Of a DNA stretch of 64,000 nucleotides, positions 10,255 through 22,600 are shown in pieces. The notes below the pieces were generated by a model. The model saw nothing but the letters and a program-made list of their open reading frames with translations. It ran no database searches and was not told the DNA's origin. The translations under genes and the position numbers were made by a program. The DNA comes from Mantamonas sphyraenae (taxonomy: Eukaryota > CRuMs > Mantamonadidae): contig JAPMXV010000005.1 of the NCBI GenBank assembly GCA_026936335.1, forward strand, positions 310,001-374,000, written 5' to 3'. Each line of letters starts with the position of its first letter. Position 1 is the first letter of the stretch.

Positions 10255-13200
10255 ATGCCGTCGATTCTCAAGATACGAGTGGTCGAGGCGCGCGACCTGC
10301 CGACCATGGATCAGCGCAGTGGGCTTACAGACGCCTACGTGGAGATCAAGTTTGCGGATCTGGCAGAGGAGCGTACCTCGGTGGCCAAAAAGACGCTGAA
10401 CCCTGTGTGGAACGAGGATTTTCGCTTTGAGGTTCCCGACGACGAGGACTTGCAGGACGAACCCATCGACATCAAGTGAGTGCGCGCGTGCAACGTTACG
10501 AACACACACGTTACAGTGACAGGCCCTGTGGGCCATGTGGGGGATGGCGCGGGTGGTGTTGGGCGAGGAACGCCGAACGAGTCCTATTGTGCTCACACGC
10601 CGCGCAGAGTATGGGACCACGACGTGGTGACGCAGGACGATGTCATCGGCCAGGTGTACATTGATATCAACAGCATCTTGATGGGCCATGGCGAGCAGTT
10701 TGCAGGCTGGATGCCCATCTACGACTCGTTGAAAGGTGAGAAGAGGGAGGAAGAGCGTGGCGCAGCCTCACCGCTCGCCGCGACGCGCACACATCACAGC
10801 CGTTGCTCACATTGGTTGTGCACACCCACACTCCCTTGCACACTCGTTTGCTTGGCTTAGGCATCCGGGGCGCGCTTAACCTGGTGGTCAAACTCGAGTT
10901 CTTCCAGGACAACAACCCGTTCAAAGGCCTTTCGGCCGGCGTCCAGTTTCTGAGCACCGCGCAACCGCCTCCCGGCACACAGATTGCGCGCATTGTGGGC
11001 TTTGTGGAGGAACTTATCGTGGACGATGACCCGGAATACCACTGGGTGGACACGTTTCGCACGCCGCGCACCTCCAACGAAGCACGCACCGTGCGCTTCT
11101 TCCAAATGAGTGGGTATGTTCCTGTGCAGGTTGTTTCCGTCCCGCCGCACACTGCTGACACAGCACGTTTTGCCCCACAGCAAGCTGAGGAGACAACTAG
11201 GCCGTACGGTGCTGTACAAAGGAGGCAACGCCGTGCTGGAGTACAAGCAGAACCTGGATCTGGAGGAGGAGAACGGCATTGTGGCACGAGGCTACGGCAC
11301 TGCCGTTCTGCTGGAATCGTCCACAAATGCCGAGGAGGGCACCAACACGCACAGCAACGGCGACGATGAGTCGGATGAGGAGGGCACGAGCACCTCTTTG
11401 TCCGCATTGGTGGTGAGCAGTGCTGCAGAGGAGTTGGCAAACAAGGAGCGGTCCTCCAACACCAGCACAGCTGGCAGCAGCACAAATGACACAACAACCG
11501 CAAACGATAACGACACAGATGCACACACGGGAAGTGCAGACGAAGCGGCTGTCAGTATAGAGGACACTGGGTACCTGGGCTCCAGCGAGGGCGCAACGGC
11601 GGCCACGTACGAGGACACAGAGACCCGTGCACACAACGACGCAGACGAAGTAGACGCGGACGAAGACATGGTGTTGCCCATCATCGAACAGGACACAGCA
11701 CTGGCCACGTCGCACCGTGGACGCAACATCCGCTTGCAGATGCAAGAAGTACAGCTGATCACCCTCAAGCGCTTCCCGCCGGGCCTGCTGGTGCACCTGG
11801 GAGGCGTGGTCACAGCGCGCTCCATCAAGGTGCTGGACAAGACACGTCGAGTGGAGCTGCTGGAGGAACGCGACATTTGGTGGACCGAAATCCGCGAGGA
11901 GATCCGCTCGCACGCACGTTCGCTCGGCTGCTTGTACGTCATTGGGTACGAAGAGAAAACCAGCATCAACAACGAAGACGACATTTGCATCTTGAGCGCA
12001 AGTGGCACGGCCGCCATGCTGGACTACAACCATCCGCTGATGCAGGCGCGGGATCACAACGATGACGACGATGACGACAGCCACCGTCACAACCACCACG
12101 GCCACAGCCACCACAGCCACCTATACGGTCGACGCAATCACCATCACAACCGTCGCAATCGCAGGGACGGCACAGACGACGACGATGAGGACAACGACGA
12201 CCTGGACGCCGACCTGCGTCCTGCCCTGGACGACAACGAGAGGAATCGCAGGAAAACAGCACAGCGAGCACGACGTCTGCGAAGACGCAACCGCAAGCTG
12301 ATTGCACACAGGCCCGACAGGCACTGTTTCCTGTGCCACATCCCGTACAGTCACAAGAACCCGCCATTCAAGATGAACCTGGTGCCCTGTGGCGTGTGCA
12401 AGCGCAAGTATGTGCCGGAGGTGCTGCTTGCCACGGTAGAACTGCCCAAAGAGCTCAACATTGTTGGCCACGGCGTCTTTCTCGAAGCGCGCGTGTGCCG
12501 CAACAAGAAGAAGATGCAGGGTGCATCCAACGCGGCCGTTGTCAGCGACAAGGTTCCCTTTGTCGAGTACGACTTGCATCGGCAGCTCATGTACAAGCTT
12601 CGCATTCAGGGCATGAATGCCTGCTTCGGCATCAAGAGCCAGATTGCAGTGGGTGAAACCCTCTCATGGTCGGCACCCTGTCATGCACAGCCGTGTACCT
12701 CAAGGCACTGCCCTCGCCACCCGTGCTTCAGATCACTCGCTCTCTCGAGGTGATTGACGACGAAGACCGACAGCTTGTGGAAATGCAGGAGCGCATCCAG
12801 GCCCTGTCTCAGAAGAATAGGGCTCAGATTGACCGGGCACGTGGCGTGTACAGGCCGCAGGAGCTGGACAGCGACTCGTCGGACGACGATGACGACGAAT
12901 CCGATGGAGACAGCTCGTCTTCGTCGTCGTCCGAGGTGGACGTAAGCGATTCGTGGACACAGCGATCGAGTTTTGTGGTGGCCATTGACGACGAAGCAGA
13001 CGAAGACATCCTTGCGGCATTGCTGGACCCAGGGATGCCTCCAGGTTGCTTCTTTTCCAGCATGAAAAGCATTCCGGGTTGTGGCTACGACATCATGGAC
13101 AATCTGCAGCTGATTACGGTTGTGCACAGTGTGGATTTTTCGGTGCCGGACAACCGAACGACACAGGCGTTGGCTGCAGTGTTCCGCGAGCTGTACACAC

Positions 13201-14177
13201 TGATGCTGTTCAAGCTGCGCCAGCACAAGCCGCTGGGTGTGTACGACATCGAGTACCAGATGCAGCTTCCGGATGACAACGAGCTCCAGATTGTGATGAC
13301 GGCCATGGCCGTGAAGCTGGGCTCGTTGAGACGTCTAGAGATGCAAAGTCTGTTGCATGGTTTGGACGCAGAGGTGTCGGAAAGCAAGGTGCCCCTGGAA
13401 GGCTCGATGCTTGCGCCAGAGACCGTCTCCGGGCTGCTCATGTACAAAGAGGTGGGTGACAAGGGCAGGCTGTTGAGCGTGGAGGACGACGGCGAGGGGA
13501 TCGGCATGAGCTCCGGGGCATCGGGGGCATCGACAACGAGTTCCATGGGCGGATTGGGAGAGCTGGACGACCACGAGAGTGAGGAGATGCCGTTTCCGTT
13601 GGAGCCGATGTCGCCGACGCCTACGCCGGCCATACCGTCGCAGGTTACGCGCAGCCCGTACAAGTCGATTGGGGTGTCGATTACGTCGTCGTCGACATCG
13701 TCGTCCTCGTCGTCCTCCTCCTCGTCGTCGAGTTCCTCGTCGAGTTCATCCTCGTCCATCGGATCGCCCATGAGCGGATCCCGGCGCAAGACATCTGGAT
13801 CGGGGTCGAGCATGGACATGCTGCAGTGGGTGCACAGTGGCGCGGTGGGCAGTGAAGGGACGCCCGGGTGGCCACGCGTTGAGATTTCCAGCGTGGATTC
13901 TGTGCCGAGACGCACGTGCGCAACGTACCTGGGACGTCTCAACCTGCACTTTATTCGCGAACGCAGCTCGTTGCGTGAGGAAGGAGGCAAGGCGTTGTTT
14001 GCCAACCGGTTTGTGACGGATGCGATGTCTGTGACCCGAGCATATATTGCTGCTCTGGGAGGCAACGCACTGCTGGGTTTCTCGCTGGATCGATGTGACG
14101 TGACAGAAAACACATTTGCCAGCCAGGGGGCATATTGCCTGTTGAGTGTGAGTGGGGACGTGTTTCAGCTGCAATGA
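10255..14177 (+). CDS. C2CD5: C2CD5-like C2-domain phosphoprotein (one apparent 2-nt frameshift)
   Basis: Exons are 10255..10475, 10608..10735, 10861..11113 and 11181..14177. The first three encode an N-terminal C2 domain (LKIRVVEARDLPTMDQRSG, DAYVEIKFAD, LNPVWNEDFRFEV, VWDHDVVTQDDVIG). The central part has the C2CD5-type Cys motif (HCFLCHIPYSHK ... CGVCKRKYVPEVLL). The C-terminus (TRAYIAALGGNALLGF ... QGAYCLLSVSGDVFQLQ) matches what I know of C2CD5/CDP138, a protein of GLUT4 vesicle traffic in animals. At 12661..12665 (CTCTC) two surplus bases break an otherwise continuous, family-consistent frame (QIAVGETL then MVGTLSCTAVYLKALP). With them discounted the protein is about 1,198 residues. Low-complexity inserts include a His/Asp-rich stretch near 12055..12150 and a poly-Ser run. 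An upstream in-frame ATG at 10216 is possible. Confidence 0.85.
13681..13755 (+). repeat. TCG/TCC serine-codon microsatellite in the C2CD5-like gene
   Basis: About 24 consecutive Ser codons, mostly TCG and TCC with a few others, encode a poly-Ser linker. Length variation here would be in frame. Confidence 0.85.
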
Positions 14178-14258
14178 AGCGAGCTACGAGCGAGCGCAGC
14201 GGCGCTCCGTCGCACCGTCGCATCCAAGTGAAAGACACACCTTCAATCCCCAGTCACA

Positions 14259-15076
14259 ATGGGCATGTCATGCACAGGGTGGTTCCTTTGGCTAACGAAG
14301 CTGATGCAGCTGCTGAGCGTCCTGGCTGGACTAGCGCTGTGCGTGAGCAACGTTCTGCTGCTGGTGGGCACGCGTGCGCTGACGACGATCCCGCAATTCT
14401 TTGGCATATTAGCCAAATGCTTCAATATCTTGCTGGGCATCATGATGGTGGCCACAGAAGCCAACTCGGAGGCTTTCTTTGAGCGCTTCCGCTTCCTGGA
14501 GCCGTGGGCAGGTCGAGGTCTCTTTCAGATGTTGTGAGTTGCGATGCACAGTCGGAACAGGGTTGCCAGCGAGCTCGTGCGATGGTGTTGGACTGATGAC
14601 AGTGTGTGCATGGACTGCGGCGGGCATCCGCACCTTTTTGCGATGGTTTGTGGACGATTGTGTGCTGACGCCGTGTGTTTGAATGGGTGTGTGGCCACGG
14701 TTGGCCTGTGGCGTTTTGTGTGTTTCTGTTTGGATGCACGTTTGGCAGTTTGGGTGTGTTGATGCTGGCTGGATCGCCGACCAGCGTCGCGTTTGATGCG
14801 CTGCTTTCGCAAATCACGGGCTGGGCCATTCTGAGCGTGGGCACGCTCTATTTGGTGATGGGTATCGCCTGCCTGAAGAAGGTGAAGGAAGAGAAAGAGT
14901 TGCAGATGGAGGAGGCCGGCAAGATCGATGTGAGCAAGAAGCAAGAGAAGAAAGAGGCAAAGAAGCAAGCGAAGCAGGAAAAGGCGGCAGAGAAGCGACG
15001 AAAGGAAGAGATCAAAGCGCAACGCAAGGCAGATCAAGAGAGGAACAAGTTCCGGCAGGGTGCGAGTGCGGTGTGA
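14259..15076 (+). CDS. COPI-associated four-pass membrane protein
   Basis: Exons 14259..14533 and 14749..15076 (donor TT|GTGAGT, acceptor TTTGGCAG) join to 200 residues. Four hydrophobic segments are visible: LMQLLSVLAGLALCVSNVLL, FFGILAKCFNILLGIMMVA, GRGLFQMFLGVLMLAG (created by the splice) and ITGWAILSVGTLYLVMG. A Lys/Glu-rich cytosolic tail with coiled-coil potential follows (KKQEKKEAKKQAKQEKAAE). The segment RFRFLEPWAGRGLFQM and the overall layout fit the COPI-associated protein family, thought to act at the Golgi with the coatomer. A beta'-COP gene lies 9 kb downstream; I treat that as coincidence. Splicing at this acceptor is the only option tested that restores the third membrane segment. 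Confidence 0.75.
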
Positions 15077-15159
15077 ATGTGTGGGTTGGGGGGGGAATGG
15101 CGGGAGAGTTGCGCCAGGGTGGCCAAAGCAGTGAATTGTCGCCGTCGTTTGCCTTGCCA

Positions 15160-17675
15160 ATGAGTGCAGTTGACGAAGTGACGCTCAGTACGGATGAAGA
15201 GTCTGTAGAAGAAACCCACGCGGTGGACGTGGATCAGTCATCTTCATCAGCGGACGTTGGCAGCAGCAGCAGCAGCAGTAGCAGCAGCAGCAGCAGTAGC
15301 AGTAGCAGTAGCGAGAACAGCAAGGAGACGACAACGGAGCTGCCCTTGAGCAAGCATTTGTCATCCAGCAAGACTAGGATTGGACCAGAACACTTCAAAC
15401 GCATTAAATTATTGGGCAAGGGGGACGTGGGCAAGGTGTATCTGGTGCAAATGCTGGGCAGCGACCGTCTGCTGGCCATGAAGGTGCTGCGAAAGAAGGA
15501 GATGGTGCGACGTAACAAGGTATGGATGTGGGAAGGAAGGAAAGCATGGCCTTTGGCGGAGGGTGGTTGCATGCTGTGCCAGCATGCACAGCGGGTGGAG
15601 GGCGGCCCCAGAGAGGAATTGCTTTTTGGCGGGGCGTGTTCTGACGAGTGCCACACACACAGGTGAAGCGAGTGTTGACGGAGCGGGAAATCCTGGCCAC
15701 GGCGAACCATCCATTCATTATGACGCTGTACTACTCTTTCCAGTCCCGAGAGCGGCTGTACTTTATCATGGAATACTGCGCCGGAGGCGAGTTCTTCCGC
15801 ACGCTGCAGAAGCAGCCGAACAAGCGCATTTCTGGTGAGCTTGTCCACATGCCTCATTGGACGCCATACGCCCGTGTCGCACACACACTCTTACTCACAC
15901 ACCTGCTCTGGGATTTGATGGCTGTTGCGGCCACGCGTGTGCACGCTGGTGGGATGCAGAGAGCTCGGCGCGATTCTACGCCGCAGAAGTGCTTCTGGCG
16001 CTGGAGTACATTCACTTGATGGGCTTCATCTACCGAGGTGGGTTGCATGCAGGCACATGTGCGCAAACAGAGAACCCACGATTGAGCGTGCGCGATGCAC
16101 CGGCGCTGTACGCTGCGTCGTGAAGTGTCTTTGCTTCGTGTCGCTGCCGGGAAAGACAAACGCTTGGGAGGGTCCGGGAACTTTGCCCAGCTTTCAGTTG
16201 CGACGACACTCTTCTCACACGCTCGCCTTGCTTGACACGCGTCCGCGCATGGATACCACGCGTGGCCCAACCTGCGCAAACACACACGCATCCATACACA
16301 TGCAGATTTGAAGCCGGAAAACGTGCTTCTGCACGGCAGCGGCCATTTGATCTTGACCGACTTTGATCTTTCCAAGCAAGGCACGGCAGGCACATCATCC
16401 CCGCGCGTGGTGAAGGGCATGTTTTCGTTTATGAACGGCAAAAACAAGGGACCGAGCATCAACACAGAGCCCGTGTTTGAAACGCAGTCGTTTGTGGGCA
16501 CGGAAGAGTACATTGCGCCCGAAGTCATCGACGGTTGGCACACGTCCTCGGTCGACTGGTGGACCTTGGGCATCCTCATCTACGAAATGCTGACAGGCAA
16601 GACGCCCTTCAAGGGCAATGACCGAGACGCGACGTTTGCCAACATCCAGGAGAAGGAGGTCAAGTTCCCCAAAGAGATTGAAGTGTCCAAGAACTGCAAG
16701 GATTTGGTCAAGAAGCTGCTCCACAAAGACCCCAAGAAGCGACTGGGCTCGGACAAGGGCGCCACAGACATCAAGAATCATCCATGGTTCAAGAGCACCA
16801 ACTGGTCGTGTAGGTTGGGCACCGCGGTGGTGTGGGGCACAGAGAGAGAGGAAAAAGCGAAGCGTTCACTAACATCCCCAATCGCTCGCCGTTCCCTTTG
16901 TTCCTGTGCAGTGATTCGCAACGCCACCCCGCCCATCATCCCCAAGGTGGCCCACTCGCTGGACACGAGCAACTTCCGCAACATCAAAGAAGACGAGCAG
17001 GACGAGGAAATCGACGCCGACTCGGAATCCATTGTGGACGAATTGGACAAGAAGAACCCTTTCTACAAGTTCCAATTCAGCAACGAAAGTGCAGCCGAGG
17101 CCAACAGCTACTCGGTGCCTGCGGGAGGAGGCCATGTGCACCTGGACAGCGAGACGCTGAGTGTGCAGGATATGCCCACGCCCCAAATCTCACGCATCCA
17201 TTCTACCGACGATGAAGCGTCCATGACCCGTGGATCGGGCTCGTCAAGCTCGATTTCCGAGGACCACGTGGCTTCCAGAGACCTCGGGGCAGGTGGGTCC
17301 AGCACGAGTTCGGTGACGGCGTCTGGTGAACGCCGCGGCTCTGTGTCACGCTCGCCGTTCAACTTTCTCATGCGCAGGAGCAAGGGCTCGAGCAAATCGT
17401 TGGACTTGGAAGAGGAAGCCGACGCAGGCGACGTGGGCCTCGTGCAGCAGTCCTCCTCAAACAACAAGGTGAGCAAGAACCTCGCCGCAGAGTTTGAACA
17501 GGACATGGTGGTCGTGGAAGCGGACAAAGACTCGCAGGAAAGCGAAGACGGAGACGCGGTGGTGCTGGGTAGCTCGCCGGAGTCGCATGTCGCACAAGAG
17601 AGCAGACACGAGCCACAGGAAAGGAGACAACAACAGGGGGACGCGGTGGCGGAGGCGGAGGCAGGGGATGAGTGA
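15160..17675 (+). CDS. AGC-family Ser/Thr protein kinase, AGC-VIII/FPK-like with DFD motif
   Basis: Exons 15160..15519, 15663..15834, 15960..16037, 16306..16809 and 16912..17675 join to 625 residues. The kinase domain has a Gly loop [17 protein letters not shown]-type Lys in [21 protein letters not shown] (HRD with Tyr for His) and DFDLSKQ in place of DFG. A long insert precedes [13 protein letters not shown], and [15 protein letters not shown] follows. Asp-Phe-Asp plus the long VII-VIII insert is the hallmark of plant AGC-VIII kinases (phototropins) and fungal Fpk1/NRC-2, the latter activating lipid flippases. The AGC tail starts [10 protein letters not shown] and includes LDTSNF. No LOV domain precedes the kinase, so it is not a phototropin. 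The N-terminus is poly-Ser and the C-terminus is acidic and Ser-rich. Earlier in-frame ATGs exist at 15073 and 15097; 15160 is preferred because it leaves a leader after the upstream gene. Confidence 0.88.
15256..15318 (+). repeat. AGC/AGT serine-codon microsatellite
   Basis: A run of AGC and AGT codons encodes about 20 Ser residues near the N-terminus of the AGC kinase. Confidence 0.85.
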
Positions 17676-17762
17676 GTGAGAGTTTGCTGATTGCTGTACA
17701 GAAATTGAACAGCCAAAAGAGCAACTCTCTGTTGCATTCCTGTGTTTGCTTCCACGCCCCGT

Positions 17763-19540
17763 TCAGGCATCCATCTGGTCGAAAAACGCGTCTTTGGGCA
17801 TTGGAGGCGGAGCGTTGGACCCAAAGGCGCTGGCGCCGTGCTCTGCACCGCGAGCAGTACGTGTACGCGGGTTGACAGCCTGGCGTGAAGGGACGCCCTT
17901 GTGGGTAGCAGAGGTGGTTGCGAGCATTTGTTGATCGCGTTGCCATTGCTTGGCGCGTGCTTCCTCGCTGTTCTCGGCTTGCTCTCGCTCAATTTGCTCC
18001 TGGAAGTTGGGCATTGGGCGTGAACTGGCGTGCTGTTGAAACTCTGAAGAGGCAACTTGGCGAGGGACGCTGGTTGACTGCGACTCGGACGAGGCAGCTG
18101 CCGTAGCAAGCGAACCACTCGGGGAAGAAGACGCAGGCATGTCCGTAGACTTACCTGTCTGGGATTCCTCATCGGCATCATTGCTCGGTTCTGTCTCTGC
18201 CTCTTCCTGCATGGCGTACAGCTGCCGGTATGTCTCGAGCAGCTCACTGTACACGGGCACGTCGCCCGTGTACGTAAACGCATCGATCTCGGGCTGATAG
18301 TCCTCTGCCACCTTGCCACCCAGCCACTGCGGCAGATGGGCATCATCAAACACCTTTCCCAGAAGCTGCTCCTTCACGGCGGACTTTTGAGCCGAACCCA
18401 GCATCTGAATCTTTTGCTTTGTGTCTGCGTCGATGAACGGCTGCATAACCTTCCAGATGGCCTTGAAGATGAATGGCTCGTTGACAATGTACAGCGTGTG
18501 CAGTGTCTCGGGATAGTACGACTGCAAGATGGTCACGGCATCTGTGTAGGAGGCCCGTGAGAAGAAACCCGCGGAGGCGTCAGTAGGCTTAGTCGGATGT
18601 GCAGGTCACCACCGTGGCAGTGCGCAAATGAATAATGCAAAGGGGGGGGAGATGGCAGGCGGGGTGTACGTACCCTTGGTCGAGTTCTTTTCAAAGTTGG
18701 ACCAGCCAAAGTTGTCCATGTTCAGAAACGCGGTGACCTGCTCGACGCCGTTCTCACGGGCCCTGTGCTTGCGTGTGAGCATAGGAACAAGTGTCTGATT
18801 CACCCAAAGGGCATGTTTGCTGTCTGGGGCCACGATTGCTGGCTGTGTGAAAAGGATTAGTGTGTGGGCAAAGGCAGCACGTACTTGGCAAGGGCGCGTT
18901 CCAGCAGGAGGACGAGGCAGCGTAGGTAATCGGTGAGGTCCGAGTTGGGCATTTCCGGGTTGTGGCGACCAGCGTGGATGACCAGCACAGGACGGTTCTC
19001 GAGATCCACTTCGTCGAGGAGGACAAAGGTGCCGATGGAGTTGTAGAACTCCAAGGCCTTGGCCACGGCAGGATCGGAGAGAAACGAGTCGACCTCAAAC
19101 TCTCGACGCCAGGCCTAGAGGCAATGCACGTCACACGCAAGACGGACGAGTGTGTTAGCAGGTATGTAAAGGGCCGTATGGTGAGGCAGGAGAGGCAGAC
19201 TAGGCATGCCGCCAGTGTGTGCACCGTGTGAAAGCAGGAACTTCCGGCAGCAGCGAGCGAGCGAGCGAAAGAGAGGGTTGGCGAAAAAAACCAAGTGGAG
19301 CGGCGTGACGTGTCGTCACCATGTGCAACATACAATGGCCTCGCGCAGGTGGGTTTCGGCCTCATCGATATTCCACTCGAACCCCCACAAGAATTTGCGA
19401 ATGGCAACCTCGTCCGAGGCCATGGGGTGGTCTTCGTCGTCCAGACGTTTGCGCAGAGCGTCTAGGTCGGCCACCTGCTCCTTGCTGAGAGGAGGGCGGC
19501 GGGACACAGAGTACTGTTGTTCGTCGTCGGATTGGGACAT
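17763..19540 (-). CDS. CRAL-TRIO (SEC14-type) lipid-binding protein
   Basis: Exons 19334..19540, 18881..19114, 18674..18842 and 17763..18541 join to 462 residues. The second splice uses a GTGCTG donor, the only choice that keeps frame with the CACACAG acceptor at 18843. The N-terminus (SKEQVADLDALRKRLDDEDH ... AIRKFLWGFEWNIDEAETHL) is a CRAL-TRIO N-terminal helical region. The lobe follows with RPVLVIHAGRHNPEMPN, AFLNMDNFGWSNF and ILQSYYPETLHTLYIVNEPFIF, the last a strong SEC14-domain signature, then IWKVMQPFIDADTKQKI. Members move phosphoinositides or other hydrophobic ligands between membranes. The C-terminal 170 residues are low-complexity (Gln/Ser/Ala) with a helical run REQAENSEEARAKQWQRDQQ. 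Divergent from the next gene across 135 bp. Confidence 0.9.
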
Positions 19541-19675
19541 GATCCGTGTGTGGGGACGTTGGAGAGATTGGTTGCGACGCCGCGTGTGCAGCAAACGAAA
19601 CGCGCTCCATTTCTGTTTAGTCCCGTGTGTGGAAACGTACCCCGAGTGAGATCTACGCAAGCTGCATCTGCGCAC

Positions 19676-22600
19676 ATGGACAGCTTCTTTGACGAGGATC
19701 CGGAACTGGAGAACGCGCTGCTGAGCGTGTCGATTGAAGATGACGCCCAGAAGTCACAGGCCGATGCCACTGAAGATGATGGGGCGGCTGGTGGCACCAA
19801 TTTGCATGGCCACGATGTGCATAGAGGCAGAGACGAGTCCGTTACGGATGGTGGGCGTGCACAAACGGACGAGAACGTGGATCACATGGAGGTGGAGGGT
19901 GGAGCGGACGGCGGAGCAGCACAGAGGACACCTGCTCACGGGAAACAGGGTCACGTGGATGCACGTGCTGCAGAAATTGCTTTTCTGAGGGAGCGGCTGA
20001 AAAAGGTGAGCGTGAGCAAAGGGGGGGAGCCTGTGGAAACGCGGCGGGTTCCTGAGAATTTCTGACACGACAGCTGGTTGGCGTGCGTTTGTGGGCCACA
20101 CGCGCACATGTGGCGCGCTTGTAGTATGAAATTGAGCTGAGTGCCCTCAAAGTGGAGCAGAGCAGGCAAACCGCGGGATTATCAAGGCCTGCACAGGCAG
20201 CCACAGGCAGTGGCAAGGGTGGGAGTGAGCTGATCAACTCGATCATGGCGACGAAGCTGCAAGGGATGCAACAGGGCGAACTGGAACGCAAGGAACACGA
20301 GATTAGAGAGCTTCAAACAGCGTTACAGTCAGTAAACAAGCGAGCAGCGAGTCTGGAATCGGAACGAGACGCACTGGCGAGGCAGCTTGCGGACGGGAGG
20401 AATCAACGCAGCGCGCAGACGACCGGGGTGGACGAGGAAGGAATGATTGAGGAGGAAGCTGCAACAGAGGTGAAAGTACAGTTGCAGCCACGCAAATCAC
20501 GACGGAAGCAAAGCGCACGTGCACAAGAGGTTGCAGTGGAGCAGTCTGGACAATGGTGGAGCGCGGCAACGTCGTCGTCGTCGTCGTCGACGTCGTCAAC
20601 ACACGCACAGGGGGAGAAGAGCATGCACACGCGTGTGGAGGACGTGGCCAAGTCTCAGGAAAGCGTTCATTTTGACATGGATGGGGTGATGGAAACGGAA
20701 GGGCGAGGATACCCTCGGATTGCACGCACTCAGGCCAAGAAGAGTGTGGAAAGCAGACGCGGGCCGTGGGGTGTGCACTTGCGTGTCCAGGATGCACATG
20801 GCCTGATGTTACAGCGTCTTCGCACGGTGCGTGGGGTCGAGGGGCGGTACGAGGCAGACGAGCGGCGGACAGCAGTGCACGGCAGCGACGAAAGGACACA
20901 CAGCTTCCTGGAGGCACTGAGGAGTCACGCAGTGGTGGAACTGAGCTCGGCTGACTTGGAAGAGGTGCTCGAAAGCATCGAGGCTCTCAAACACAATCGA
21001 CACGACTTTTTCGCGCAGCTGAAGCTCGGCAGCGACAGCAACTTTGTAGGCGGCTCGCGCAGCAACACAGGGCGCACCATGTTGTCACGGCGCTCGCAAG
21101 TGCGCATGACCCAGTCGTCGATGAGCACGGACCTGCGGTACCTGTGCACAGCCTCCGACTACCTGGCTGTCTTTTTGTTTGGAGCCGAGTTTCGGTGGCT
21201 GGCACAGAATGGACGGATGCGTATCCAACGGCAGGGAGCCCTACAGTCGTTGGCCGCGTTGGCTGGTGAAACGGGAGACAGCGTTGCAGGTGAAGGGGAT
21301 GGACCGTGGCAAGGAGAGACGGTGGTGCTGGGCGGACGCAGGAGCAGCAGCACGTTGAGCATGGCTGTGGAGGAACGATCGGAAAGCATGATGGAGAGCA
21401 TGGATGTTCACAGCATGTCGATCATCCCTGCACATGCAATTGGCAAAAGCCGACGAGTTGGCCGAGGAGCCGGGCAACTTCTGAGGCGAGGTGGCAGCGG
21501 GTTGGGGAGCAAGGGGGGGCGTGAACAGTCACGCAACAGTCAGTCGGATGGCACAGAGGCGGGCGTGGCAATGGAGGTGGAGGACCTGTACAGTGAAGGT
21601 TGGATGTACGCGTGGCCAGGGGCTTTGAAAGACGGCTCACGTTTGCAGGCGTCGATCGAGTTGCCCGTGCAACCAACGTACGGACGTGTGTGCACACATG
21701 TGCGCAACAATCTGTTGACAATGATGGACGATGTGCTGACGAGAATGGAGTGCCGCAGCGACGATAGAGTGGACCCTGAGCTCGGCGCGCACCTGTTGAA
21801 CATCCTGCAGGCTTGGATGCGCTGCGGCGATAGGCATACCATCTGGTGTGCGGTGAACGTGACATGGATCATGCTGGAGAGCAGCGAGACCATGCGGCAG
21901 CTGGTGACGTACCCACGCGCGGTGCTGCTGCGCCACCGTGCGGGAACGTTCGCGCCGTCGGCAGAGGACAAGGCAGCACTGCAGTCAGCTCTGCTGGTCT
22001 CGGGGATGTCAGCAAGCGAAGGTACGTTTGCAGGACGATCGTCGCTCATGCGCTGGGTGGTGGGTGGCGTGGGTGAAAACGACGAGGCACATGACGACAA
22101 TGACGCACCAGGTGCGCAGGAGAACAACACACATTTGCGCAGCAACCGTACGGTGCCCTTGGAAGATGGAGATGTGGCTGCGTCGTGTTTCCTGTCTGCG
22201 CACAAGATCGAATCGCTGCAGTCGAGGTTGAACACAGGAAATAGCGGGCACGAGGAGGCAGGGCACGTGGAGAACAGTGATGATGAGGAGGAAGATGACG
22301 ACTCAAACGACAAAGTGGATGAAGAGAGCGCAGATGTGGACAGGGCATGCAGTGCGTTGCGGCAGTTGCTTCCGTACTTGGTCGACATGGTGGGTGACGC
22401 TGTGGAGCAGCAACGTGGTGCAAGCGATATGGTACACAGTCTGTTGGGCATTGTACACTGTGTGGCGCGTGGAATCAACGGTGACGCACTGGGTGAACCC
22501 CTGCGCGTATTTGAGCCTCTGTTTGTGGACGGAGCGCCTCTGGTGGAGCTTTTGAGCGAAGGGAGGCGTAAGGAAAAGCTCATGGTGCTTCATGTGTTGC

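Noticed and set aside
15073..15160. Longer N-terminus of the AGC kinase from ATG 15073 overlapping the previous stop
   Set aside because: The added residues are Gly/Gln-rich and it would leave no leader after the upstream gene; 15160 is simpler, though not proven.
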